64,000 nt of DNA from Clostridiales bacterium (GTDB lineage: Bacteria; Bacillota; Clostridia; Monoglobales; Monoglobaceae). A program made the position numbers and the translations under genes. Every line of letters starts with the position of its first letter. Position 1 is the first letter of the stretch. Of this stretch, positions 9,085-16,567 are shown piece by piece. The DNA lies in NCBI GenBank assembly GCA_016303265.1, contig JAEDLZ010000001.1, forward strand, positions 1 through 64,000, in the 5' to 3' direction. The notes beneath the pieces were generated by a model. It did no database searches, was not told the origin of the DNA, and saw only the letters and a list, made by a program, of their open reading frames with translations.

Positions 9085-9176
9085 TATCCTAATGAGGGAG
9101 TAGCAAGCGCAAAAGCGTAACAAGTCAACATTCCCGGCCTGTCGGTCTGGCTTGTTTCAAATTGCGAGACTCATGT
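9085..9176 (+). promoter_or_regulatory. yybP-ykoY manganese riboswitch
   Basis: The conserved blocks are present in order: GAGGGAGTAGC (about 9094), AAGTCAAC, CGGTCTGGC (about 9142) and GCGAGACTCATG (about 9164). This is the Mn2+-sensing yybP-ykoY class, which turns on exporters such as MntP when Mn2+ is high. The gene that follows is mntP, which supports the call. Confidence 0.88.
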
Positions 9177-9258
9177 ATAACATTTGCTGTACATGGAGTC
9201 TGTTTATTTAGAATTAAACCCAAGTATGGCATTGCTGTATTTGGGTTATTTTTAATTT
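9167..9258 (+). terminator. Terminators in the mntP leader
   Basis: The first hairpin pairs AGACTCATGTA (9167-9177) with TACATGGAGTCT (9190-9201) and is followed by TTTATTTA. It shares bases with the 3' side of the aptamer, as expected for a ligand-controlled terminator. A second hairpin pairs AACCCAA (9217-9223) with TTGGGTT (9241-9247) and is followed by ATTTTTAATTT. Confidence 0.65.
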
Positions 9259-9417
9259 ATAGGGAATTGCTCATTTCCTATATAAGAAAAAAGAAAATGA
9301 TTGCCCGTGCGAAATTTTTTGTGATATTACAAATCGCACTCGGGTAAGAACAAAGTGTTATTTTTCTCTGCCCGCCGGAGGCGCTTTGTTATGATTGGGG
9401 GGGGAGGAAAAAAGAAA

Positions 9418-10002
9418 ATGGACTGGAGCATTTTATTCTTTATCAATAGTATTCTGCTTGGTGCGGGGCTGGCAATGGACGCCTTTTCCGTATCGGTTGC
9501 AAACGGGCTGAGCGAGCCGAAAATGCGAAGCGGGAAAATGTGCGCAATTGCAGGGGTTTTCGGTATATTTCAGGCGGTAATGCCAATGATAGGCTGGGTT
9601 TGCGTAAATACTGTTGTAAACTATTTTAAGGCGTTTGAAAAATTTATACCGTGGATTGCACTGATACTTCTTTTGTATATCGGCGGCAAAATGCTTTGCG
9701 GCGGGTTGAAAAACAAAAATGATGAAAGCGAAGGAGTAAGGGTCGGGATTGCCGCCCTTATAGTTCAGGGTATTGCGACCTCAATTGACGCGTTGTCCGT
9801 TGGGTTTGCCATAGCGGAATATGACCTGCTTCATGCCGTTGTTTGTGCTTTGACGGTTGCTGTCGTAACCTTCCTGATTTCTCTCGGCGGAGTGATTATC
9901 GGGAAAAAATTCGGGGCAACATTCAATAATAAAGCGGAAGCTTTCGGCGGTATTATTTTGATTATTATAGGACTTGAAATTTTTATAACAGGTATTATTT
10001 AA
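9418..10002 (+). CDS. mntP: Manganese efflux pump MntP
   Basis: A 194-residue inner-membrane Mn2+ exporter with six predicted membrane segments in two repeats. The conserved acidic motifs MDAFSVSVANG (about residue 20) and TSIDALSVGFA (about residue 120) are the metal-site repeats of this family. The ATG at 9418 is chosen over upstream in-frame starts because a long G-rich ribosome binding site ending GGAGGAAA lies just before it and the protein then has family length. Its transcript carries the manganese riboswitch. An eight-G run (about 9397-9404) sits in the ribosome binding region. Confidence 0.93.
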   Translation: MDWSILFFINSILLGAGLAMDAFSVSVANGLSEPKMRSGKMCAIAGVFGIFQAVMPMIGWVCVNTVVNYFKAFEKFIPWIALILLLYIGGKMLCGGLKNKNDESEGVRVGIAALIVQGIATSIDALSVGFAIAEYDLLHAVVCALTVAVVTFLISLGGVIIGKKFGATFNNKAEAFGGIILIIIGLEIFITGII

Positions 10003-10015
10003 GGAGGGTATACAA

Positions 10016-10975
10016 ATGGCAGTTTCTGTTTTATTGTTCATTGTGGGGCTTATATTGCTCATAAAGGGGGGCGACTGGTTTGTTGACGGGGCAACGGGTA
10101 TTGCCCACCGGTTCCATATCCCCGAAATTTTAATCGGCGCAACCGTGGTTTCAATCGGAACAACCCTTCCTGAGGTAATGGTTTCGGCAACCTCAGCGGT
10201 AATCGGTCACGGCGAGATTGCCTACGGAAACGCAATTGGCTCGATAATCTGCAATACGGCTCTTATCTCGGCGCTGACATTTGCGATTGCTCCTTCAAAG
10301 GTAGACAGAAAAACCTTTAAAATTCCGGTGATATTTTTCTTTATTGCGGCGGTTTTTTATTCTGTAATTGCCTATACAACAGGATATTTCAGCAGGGCAG
10401 TCGGCATAGTTTTGCTTGCAATCTTTGTTGTTTATATGGTTATGACGGTTGCACAGGCGAAGAAAACACCAAAAGCCGAGCAAGAAAAAAAGGACAACGG
10501 CGGCTCATCCGTGAAAGATATAATATTTCTTATTGTGGGGGCGGCGCTTATTGCAATCGGGGCCAAGCTTCTTGTGGATAACGGAACCCTGATTGCTGAG
10601 GCTCTCGGCGTACCCGAATCGGTTATTGCGCTGACCTTCGTTGCTCTCGGAACATCGCTTCCGGAGCTTGTAACAGCCATAACATCTCTTGTTAAGGGCC
10701 ATGGCGCACTGTCGCTGGGCAATATCGTGGGAGCAAATCTTTTCAATCTTGTGTTTGTAAGCGGCGTTTCGGTGGTTTTAAGTCCTTTTTCAATCCCGGC
10801 AAGCAAGACGGTTGCAGGAATGAATGCATCTCTTGCAGTTGATATACCCGTTATGTTTTTCGTTATGGCATTCATGACGATTCCCGCACTTATAAGAGGA
10901 AAGCTCTCCCGTGCTCAGGGAATAATCCTTCTGTGCGTTTATGCGGCTTTTTGTGCGTTTCAGTTTTTTGTGTAA
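10016..10975 (+). CDS. Calcium/sodium antiporter (CaCA superfamily, YrbG type)
   Basis: A 319-residue membrane cation exchanger made of two homologous Na_Ca_ex halves. The alpha-repeats are IGTTLPEVMVS with GNAIGSIICN (about residues 45-80) and ALGTSLPELVTA with GNIVGANLFN (about residues 205-245), joined by a basic cytoplasmic loop (KKTPKAEQEKKDNG). It starts 14 bases after mntP behind AAGGAGGG and almost certainly shares its riboswitch transcript. It may therefore export Mn2+ or another divalent cation rather than Ca2+. Confidence 0.9.
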   Translation: MAVSVLLFIVGLILLIKGGDWFVDGATGIAHRFHIPEILIGATVVSIGTTLPEVMVSATSAVIGHGEIAYGNAIGSIICNTALISALTFAIAPSKVDRKTFKIPVIFFFIAAVFYSVIAYTTGYFSRAVGIVLLAIFVVYMVMTVAQAKKTPKAEQEKKDNGGSSVKDIIFLIVGAALIAIGAKLLVDNGTLIAEALGVPESVIALTFVALGTSLPELVTAITSLVKGHGALSLGNIVGANLFNLVFVSGVSVVLSPFSIPASKTVAGMNASLAVDIPVMFFVMAFMTIPALIRGKLSRAQGIILLCVYAAFCAFQFFV

Positions 10976-10995
10976 TATCAGTCTTAATAAATAAT

Positions 10996-11039
10996 AAAGG
11001 GAGTGCGGCGAAACAAAATCATTTCGCGGCACTCCCTTT
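10996..11039. terminator. Bidirectional terminator
   Basis: An 18-base-pair stem (AAAGGGAGTGC.../...GCACTCCCTTT) with one mismatch, ending in TTTT, between convergent genes. Confidence 0.8.
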
Positions 11040-11067
11040 TGATGCTTTCTCCCAAAAAGCTGCCCCG

Positions 11068-11589
11068 CTATATTCGGATTTTCTTTTTAATCTGAACCGA
11101 AACAATTGATGCGGCGGCGATTTTAACGGCGTCGCCTATAAGAAATGGAACAACGCAAACCAAAAGTGCGGCGGCGAGAGACATTTTCGTCTGAAACATA
11201 AACCATGCCGTTCCCACAATATAACAAACAGCCGTTCCGAGCACCATGGCGGCGGGATAACTTAAAATTTTATCCCATTTATTTGTAATTAAGCCGATAA
11301 TATATGCACAGGGAATATAACCGATTATGTATCCGCCGGTAACTCCCGCAATTTTCTGAAGTCCGCCCTCAAAGCCGGAAAATACGGGAAGCCCGACGCA
11401 GCCGAGAAGTATGTAAATAATAACGGCAATGCTCCCCTTTCGGCACCCCAGAGCTGCCCCGGCGATATAAACCGCAAAGGTTGCAAGGGATATGGGAATC
11501 GGACCGACAGATACGGAAAACGGAGCGGCAACACAGATTATTGCCGCCATTATTGCTGTTTGTGTAATGTTTTTAACCTTCATTTTCAA
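11068..11589 (-). CDS. bioY: Biotin transporter BioY
   Basis: A 173-residue membrane protein, the biotin-binding S component of an ECF transporter. Six hydrophobic segments are visible, and the BioY motif region GLPVFSGFEGG with GGYIIGY lies near residues 65-95. Its start overlaps the end of birA by 17 bases, so the two are translationally linked in one operon. The ECF energising module is not in this window. Control by BirA through the operator upstream of birA is expected. Confidence 0.93.
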   Translation of the reverse strand: MKMKVKNITQTAIMAAIICVAAPFSVSVGPIPISLATFAVYIAGAALGCRKGSIAVIIYILLGCVGLPVFSGFEGGLQKIAGVTGGYIIGYIPCAYIIGLITNKWDKILSYPAAMVLGTAVCYIVGTAWFMFQTKMSLAAALLVCVVPFLIGDAVKIAAASIVSVQIKKKIRI

Positions 11590-12550
11590 TCACCCTAACG
11601 CTGACTTCTCCCGAGTATAAAACTGAGCGAGCCCCGCCGCAGTCGACAATAAGACCGCCTCGATTGTCGATTCCCACAGCTTTTGCCCGGTATTTTTCGC
11701 TTCCTTTCAGTATATTTATGTCTTTGCCTATAACATTGGAGCGGCTTCGGCTTTCCTCAAGGAAGCCGCCGCTTTCAAAATTTTTATAAAGCTTGTCCAG
11801 CTCATTCAGAATTTGTGCGGCAACCTCCGCTTTGGAAATGCTCTCCCCGGTTTCGTTTTCCAAAGAGGAGGCTATGCTTTTAAGTTCGCCGGGAAATTCG
11901 GTTTTCTTTACATTAACCCCTATTCCGAGGACTATATATTCCGGGATTCCGCTTTCAAAATCAAGCAGAGCTTCCGTAAGTATTCCGCAAATTTTTTTAC
12001 CGTTCATATAAAGATCGTTAACCCATTTTATCCGGACCTCGCCGCCGCAGACCTTTTCAATTGCTCTTGCTGCGGCGACTGCGGCCATTGAGGTTATCAA
12101 AATATTGCTTTCGGCAGTACATCCGGGACGCAGAATAACCGAAATGTAAACCCCCTTGTCCGCGGGAGAAAAGAATGACCGACCGAGCCTGCCTTTTCCG
12201 CCCGTCTGAGTTCTTGCAATAACCGCAGTGCCCTCTGCCGCACCCTTTGCCGCAAGCTCTTTGGCGTAGTTATTTGTGGACGCCGTTTCATAAAGAACAA
12301 TAAGCTCTCTGCCCATAAGCGAGCTTTCAAGCCTCTTTTTTATCGCCTGACCGGACAAAATATCGTTATCGTTTTTCAATATGTAGCCCTTGTTGTTTAC
12401 CCCGCAAATGTCGTAGCCGTCACTTTGCAGGGCTTTAATGCTCTTCCAGACCGCATTCCGGGAAACTCCGAGACTTTTTGCCATTTCCTCCCCCGAAACG
12501 CTGCCGCCGCTGTTTATAAGATATTCAAGAACCTTATCCTTAACTTTCAT
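11573..12550 (-). CDS. birA: Bifunctional biotin-protein ligase and biotin repressor
   Basis: A 325-residue protein. The N-terminal helix-turn-helix (EEMAKSLGVSRNAVWKSIKA, about residues 20-40) marks it as a repressor as well as the ligase that biotinylates carrier proteins. The central catalytic domain has GRLGRSFFSP and KWVNDLY, and a small SH3-like C-terminal domain follows. ATG 12550 is preferred to an upstream in-frame GTG at 12577 because the latter overlaps the promoter region. A near-perfect BirA operator overlaps its own promoter, implying autoregulation together with bioY. Confidence 0.94.
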   Translation of the reverse strand: MKVKDKVLEYLINSGGSVSGEEMAKSLGVSRNAVWKSIKALQSDGYDICGVNNKGYILKNDNDILSGQAIKKRLESSLMGRELIVLYETASTNNYAKELAAKGAAEGTAVIARTQTGGKGRLGRSFFSPADKGVYISVILRPGCTAESNILITSMAAVAAARAIEKVCGGEVRIKWVNDLYMNGKKICGILTEALLDFESGIPEYIVLGIGVNVKKTEFPGELKSIASSLENETGESISKAEVAAQILNELDKLYKNFESGGFLEESRSRSNVIGKDINILKGSEKYRAKAVGIDNRGGLIVDCGGARSVLYSGEVSVRVIENEG

Positions 12551-12579
12551 ATTCAGCCTCGCCTTTGTTATTTGCACCT

Positions 12580-12633
12580 ATCATACCATATAAAATTAAA
12601 ATTGTCAACCTATTTAATATAAAAAGTTGACAT
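12580..12633 (-). promoter_or_regulatory. birA-bioY promoter with BirA operator
   Basis: Minus-strand promoter: TTGACA (12608-12603), a 17-base spacer, TATGAT (12585-12580). The BirA-type inverted repeat TTGTCAACC (12602-12610), 14 bases, AGTTGACAT (12625-12633) covers the -35 box. Two of nine positions in the second arm depart from the ideal GGTTGACAA. Binding of biotinyl-AMP-BirA here should block transcription. Confidence 0.85.
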
Positions 12634-13488
12634 TTAAGTTCTTTGTAAGACATCGCCGTAGGTTGCGGATATTCCGAGGGCGAGAAGCCCGTCAAGAATT
12701 TCGGTTTCGCTGAGGGAGGCGATTATTTTGCCGTTTTCAAAAATGTTTACAACGATATAATAGTCGTAGGAAATAAACCTAAGGATTTTCCTTGCCGATT
12801 CGCCCCTTGAGGCGGTAAATATCCTGGTTTTTTTCATTGCGCCGACCTTTTTGGAGCTGCCCATAATTTCCCGAACCGTAACCATGGTAATGCTTCGCTG
12901 CTCGCTGTATATATTTCCCAAAAGGAAGGCGGAAATTAAAACATAGGTGAAGTTAAACCTTGTAACAGCCAAGACAAAAACCGAAAAAGGAATAAAAAGG
13001 GAAAGAAGAATTTTTCCGCTTTTTTGGGAAATTGCGTAAGCGCGGATAATTCCCATTTGAGAGGTCAGCATGGATTTTACCATTCTTCCGCCGTCTAAGG
13101 GCAGGGCGGGGAGAAGATTGATTGTGCAGATACAAATGTTTATCATAAAAACATAGTCCGCCTCATAAATCGGGAAAATCAAAGCTGTTACGGCAATGAA
13201 TATGCTCGTAAAAGGACCTGCAAAGGCGATAAAAAATTCCTTTTCGGAGTTGTTTATATAGCCGTCTTTGAGCATGGCGGAAACTCCGAAAGGGTGAATT
13301 TCCAGTTTTGATATTCCCACTCCCATAAATCTTGCCGCAGCAATATGGGAGCATTCATGAATCAGTATTGACAAAAACGAAATGGCAAACATTTCAAAAT
13401 AGCCCATACAGACGGCGAATATCACCGTAGGGATAAATAATAAATCAAGGTCGATTTTGCCTAAATTGACATGAAGAAATTTTTTCAT
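12634..13488 (-). CDS. spoIVFB: Site-2 metalloprotease, SpoIVFB-like
   Basis: A 284-residue intramembrane zinc protease of family M50. The zinc motif LIHECSH is near residue 42 and the second motif NLLPALPLDGGRM near residue 130, with several membrane segments and a C-terminal cytosolic CBS-like region. In sporulating Firmicutes SpoIVFB cleaves pro-sigma-K in the outer forespore membrane. The gene directly upstream, sharing one base with it, resembles the membrane-anchor part of its partner SpoIVFA, which supports the assignment. Some family members have other substrates. Confidence 0.85.
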   Translation of the reverse strand: MKKFLHVNLGKIDLDLLFIPTVIFAVCMGYFEMFAISFLSILIHECSHIAAARFMGVGISKLEIHPFGVSAMLKDGYINNSEKEFFIAFAGPFTSIFIAVTALIFPIYEADYVFMINICICTINLLPALPLDGGRMVKSMLTSQMGIIRAYAISQKSGKILLSLFIPFSVFVLAVTRFNFTYVLISAFLLGNIYSEQRSITMVTVREIMGSSKKVGAMKKTRIFTASRGESARKILRFISYDYYIVVNIFENGKIIASLSETEILDGLLALGISATYGDVLQRT

Positions 13489-13739
13489 CAGACAAAAATC
13501 CCCGAAACAAACGCAATGAAAGCGTCGAGGGTCAGGTTATAGCCCACGGCGTTTTTAATAAACGAAGAAACCGTTTCCGAAAACGGAAGATTTGCATTTT
13601 TTACATAATAAAGTGCGGCAAAAATCATAGCGGCAAAAATACATTGTTTAGTCAGGAGATTGATAAGCCCGGGAACAAATCCGGTTTGCTTTTGCTGCGG
13701 CTTTCTTGAGCGGGAACGGGAGCGGACTTCCTGCGTCAT
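13488..13739 (-). CDS. Short SpoIVFA-like membrane anchor
   Basis: 83 residues: a basic, arginine-serine-rich N-terminus (RSRSRSRKPQQKQ), then one membrane segment (about residues 32-45) and a short polar end with a second weakly hydrophobic stretch. Its stop codon overlaps the spoIVFB start. SpoIVFA normally sits here and has a cytosolic N-terminus, one membrane segment and a LytM/M23 domain outside. This protein matches only the first two parts. It could be a minimal partner or a reduced remnant; the assignment rests mainly on position. Confidence 0.55.
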   Translation of the reverse strand: MTQEVRSRSRSRKPQQKQTGFVPGLINLLTKQCIFAAMIFAALYYVKNANLPFSETVSSFIKNAVGYNLTLDAFIAFVSGIFV

Positions 13740-13809
13740 ATTTATCTGCCTTTCTGCCCCGTAAATTTATTTTGCGGCTTATGAGGGCACATAAGACGCC
13801 TTTGCCAAA

Positions 13810-13824
13810 TGTACTTTTTGTACA
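13810..13824. promoter_or_regulatory. Short inverted repeat between divergent genes
   Basis: TGTAC-TTTTT-GTACA lies between the divergent SpoIVF-like and radical SAM operons. It could be an operator, but the arms are only five bases long. Confidence 0.3.
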
Positions 13825-13853
13825 AGTATATTTTCCGTTTTTCATATTTATGC

Positions 13854-13882
13854 TTGAAAAATCGGAGAATTTAGTGTATCAT
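13854..13882 (+). promoter_or_regulatory. SigA-type promoter
   Basis: TTGAAA (13854-13859), a 17-base spacer and TATCAT (13877-13882), about 35 bases before the TIGR03960 gene. Confidence 0.65.
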
Positions 13883-13916
13883 ATACTATGTTAAAACTTT
13901 GGAACGGAGAAGATGA

Positions 13917-15779
13917 ATGAGTATATACGAAGCAAAATTTGAAAAACTTCTTAAAAAGGTGCAAAAGCCTGCCAGATATACGGGAAATGAATATAACAGC
14001 GTACATAAAGAGGTGACGGAGGGCATGATGACCTTTGCCTTTTGCTTCCCCGATGTTTATGAGGTGGGAATGTCCCACCTGGGTATAAAAATTCTGTATC
14101 ATATGCTGAACGAAAGAAAGGACACATTCTGCGAGAGGGTTTTTGCGCCTTGGCCTGATATGGAGGACTTAATGCGTGAAAACGGTATTCCGCTTTTGTC
14201 AATGGAAAGTCACACGCCCATAGCCGAGTTTGATATGGTAGGTTTCACCCTCCAGTATGAAATGAGCTACAGCAATGTTGTTAATATGCTGGATATGGCG
14301 AATATTCCGCTTAGGACGAGGGACAGAAAAATAACGGACCCCTTTGTATGTGCAGGGGGACCCTGCGCCTATAACGGCGAGCCAATCGCAGATTTCATAG
14401 ATTTTTTTATTTTAGGCGAGGGCGAGGAAATAAACAATGAGATAATGGATGTATACAAAAAGTGGAGAGGCACTTCCGACGACAGAAATACCTATCTTGA
14501 AGAGATTGCAAAAATTGAGGGAATTTATGTCCCCTCATTTTATGATGTTACATATAACGACGACCAAACAATTAAGTCGGTAAAGCCAAACCGGGCAGGA
14601 GTTCCCGAAAAGGTGCGAAAGCGGATAATCCTTGACCTTGACAACTGCTATATTCCCGAAAAAATCGTTGTTCCGTTTATGGATGTTATACACGACAGAA
14701 TTATGCTTGAAATTTTCAGGGGCTGCATAAGAGGCTGCCGCTTCTGCCAGGCAGGCTATCTTTACCGGCCTGTAAGAGAGAGGTCGGTGGAAAAACTGAC
14801 GGCTGTGGCGGACTCCTGCATAAAGCACACGGGGTATGAGGAGATGACAATTTCTTCCCTTAGCACCAGTGACTATACAGAGCTTCAAACATTGGTGGAT
14901 AATTTATTGGAAATTACCGCTCACAAGCGCATAAACCTTTCGCTTCCGTCCCTTCGTGTGGATAACTTCTCCATGGAGCTGATGGAAAAGGTGCAGACGG
15001 TCAAAAGGAGCGGACTTACCTTTGCCCCTGAGGCCGGGTCGCAGAGGCTGCGCGATGTAATCAACAAGAATGTGAGGGAGGAGGATTTGCTCCGGACCGC
15101 CGGGATTGCTTTTAGGGGCGGCTATGACAGGATAAAGCTGTATTTTATGATAGGGCTGCCCACCGAAACGGATGAGGATGTTGCGGCGATTGCGGAGCTT
15201 GCCCAAAAGGTCATAGATGTGTTTTATGAAATCCCCAAAGAGGAGCGAAAGGGCAGAAATGTCAGCATAACAATAAGCACATCCTCTTTTGTTCCTAAAC
15301 CTTTTACGCCATTCCAGTGGGAGCCGCAGAACAGAATGGAGGAGCTTATACGCAAGCAGCAGTTTTTAAAGGAGCAGATAAAATCCCGAAAAATCGTATA
15401 TAACTGGCATCAGAGCCAGGTCAGCTATCTTGAAGCGATATTTGCAAAGGGTGACAGAAGGCTGTGCGATGTGGTTGAAACGGCGGTTAAGTCGGGGTGC
15501 AGATTTGACGGCTGGAGCGAATATTTCGATTTTGATAAGTGGATGGCGGCATTTAAGGAAAATAATATAAACCCCGAATTTTATGCATACCGCAAAATCG
15601 GACATGATGAGGTTCTTCCCTGGGACCATATTGATACAGGGGTAAATAAGGATTTTATTATGCGTGAGCATGACAGGGCTTACGAGGAAAAAACAACCCC
15701 GGATTGCCGTCAAAAATGCAGTGGCTGCGGAGCGGCGTCGTTTAAAGGAGGTGTTTGCTTTGAGCAAAAGAAGGCTTAA
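13917..15779 (+). CDS. B12-binding-domain radical SAM protein, TIGR03960 family
   Basis: A 620-residue radical SAM protein. The N-terminal part (about 1-220) resembles the B12-binding Rossmann domain of the family. The iron-sulfur motif CIRGCRFC (CxxxCxxC) is near residue 270, followed by the radical SAM barrel. A C-terminal cysteine cluster (CRQKCSGCG) lies near residue 600. The biochemical role of the family is not established. It overlaps the next gene, which is the usual partner (TIGR03936); in other Firmicutes the two can be fused. Confidence 0.92.
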   Translation: MSIYEAKFEKLLKKVQKPARYTGNEYNSVHKEVTEGMMTFAFCFPDVYEVGMSHLGIKILYHMLNERKDTFCERVFAPWPDMEDLMRENGIPLLSMESHTPIAEFDMVGFTLQYEMSYSNVVNMLDMANIPLRTRDRKITDPFVCAGGPCAYNGEPIADFIDFFILGEGEEINNEIMDVYKKWRGTSDDRNTYLEEIAKIEGIYVPSFYDVTYNDDQTIKSVKPNRAGVPEKVRKRIILDLDNCYIPEKIVVPFMDVIHDRIMLEIFRGCIRGCRFCQAGYLYRPVRERSVEKLTAVADSCIKHTGYEEMTISSLSTSDYTELQTLVDNLLEITAHKRINLSLPSLRVDNFSMELMEKVQTVKRSGLTFAPEAGSQRLRDVINKNVREEDLLRTAGIAFRGGYDRIKLYFMIGLPTETDEDVAAIAELAQKVIDVFYEIPKEERKGRNVSITISTSSFVPKPFTPFQWEPQNRMEELIRKQQFLKEQIKSRKIVYNWHQSQVSYLEAIFAKGDRRLCDVVETAVKSGCRFDGWSEYFDFDKWMAAFKENNINPEFYAYRKIGHDEVLPWDHIDTGVNKDFIMREHDRAYEEKTTPDCRQKCSGCGAASFKGGVCFEQKKA

Positions 15780-16425
15780 ATTTTCAAAAACGGGGATGGG
15801 AAAGTATATTTCCCACCTTGACCTGCTCAGGGCATTCACAAGAGCAATAACGAGGGCGGAACTGCCGGTAAGGTATACGCAGGGCTTTAATCCCCATCAG
15901 ATTATAACATTTGCGCTCCCATTGCCCATTGGAGTAACCGGCGAAACAGAATTTGTTGATGTGGATTTTGAGGAAACGGCGTCCAATGATGAAATTATGG
16001 AAAAGCTGAATCGTTCCCTTCCGCCGGACATAAGGATTCTGAAGGTTGGCGAGCTTAACTGCAATGCGGCGGATATTGTTTCCGCAGAATACAAAATCCG
16101 CATAATCGCACCCTGCGCCTTTGAAAGGGATAAGGTTGAAGAATTTTATGCGCAAAAGGAAATACCGGTTATAAAAAAGACTAAAAAGGGCGAAAAAGAG
16201 GTTAATCTTGCGGAATATATAAAAAGCGCAAGAATAGACGAAATCAGCGGAAATGAAATAAATATGCGTGTAATTCTTGCGGCAGGAGGAGTAATGAACA
16301 TAAAGCCCGAAATAATGATAAACAAGCTGGAGGAAGCTCTTGGCATGGGCGAGTTTGATGAGGTCTATATCCATCGGACGAAAATTTTCTGTGATGAAAA
16401 CGGTGTTTTAAAAGAAATGTACTAA
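15760..16425 (+). CDS. TIGR03936/DUF2344 family radical-SAM-linked protein
   Basis: 221 residues. The start is TTG at 15760, not the upstream in-frame ATG: AAAGGAGGT lies seven bases before it, and the family begins with a basic strand and FSKTG...SHLDLLRAFTRA, exactly as here. The first 20 bases overlap the end of the TIGR03960 gene, so translation is coupled. The family is always linked to, or fused with, that radical SAM protein; its substrate is unknown. Confidence 0.9.
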   Translation: MSKRRLKFSKTGMGKYISHLDLLRAFTRAITRAELPVRYTQGFNPHQIITFALPLPIGVTGETEFVDVDFEETASNDEIMEKLNRSLPPDIRILKVGELNCNAADIVSAEYKIRIIAPCAFERDKVEEFYAQKEIPVIKKTKKGEKEVNLAEYIKSARIDEISGNEINMRVILAAGGVMNIKPEIMINKLEEALGMGEFDEVYIHRTKIFCDENGVLKEMY

Positions 16426-16438
16426 AAATTAAAAAACT

Positions 16439-16481
16439 CAGTATAAAAATCCCGCTGAATTTTCATCGGGATTTTATACTG
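16439..16481. terminator. Bidirectional terminator
   Basis: CAGTATAAAAATCCCG pairs with CGGGATTTTATACTG across a 12-base loop, with one bulged base, between convergent genes. Confidence 0.75.
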
Positions 16482-16567
16482 TATATATCAATAAATTGTG
16501 CGGCCGCCGCCTGTCGGAAATGCAAAATCCTGTTTTGCCTATATTGACAGGGCGTTAATCAGGGTCT

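Noticed and set aside
9162..9347. 61-residue open frame before mntP
   Set aside because: It lies across the manganese riboswitch and its terminators, has no ribosome site and shows no protein-like composition.
12953..13354. Frames antisense or alternative to spoIVFB
   Set aside because: They overlap the conserved protease motifs of the real gene in other frames.
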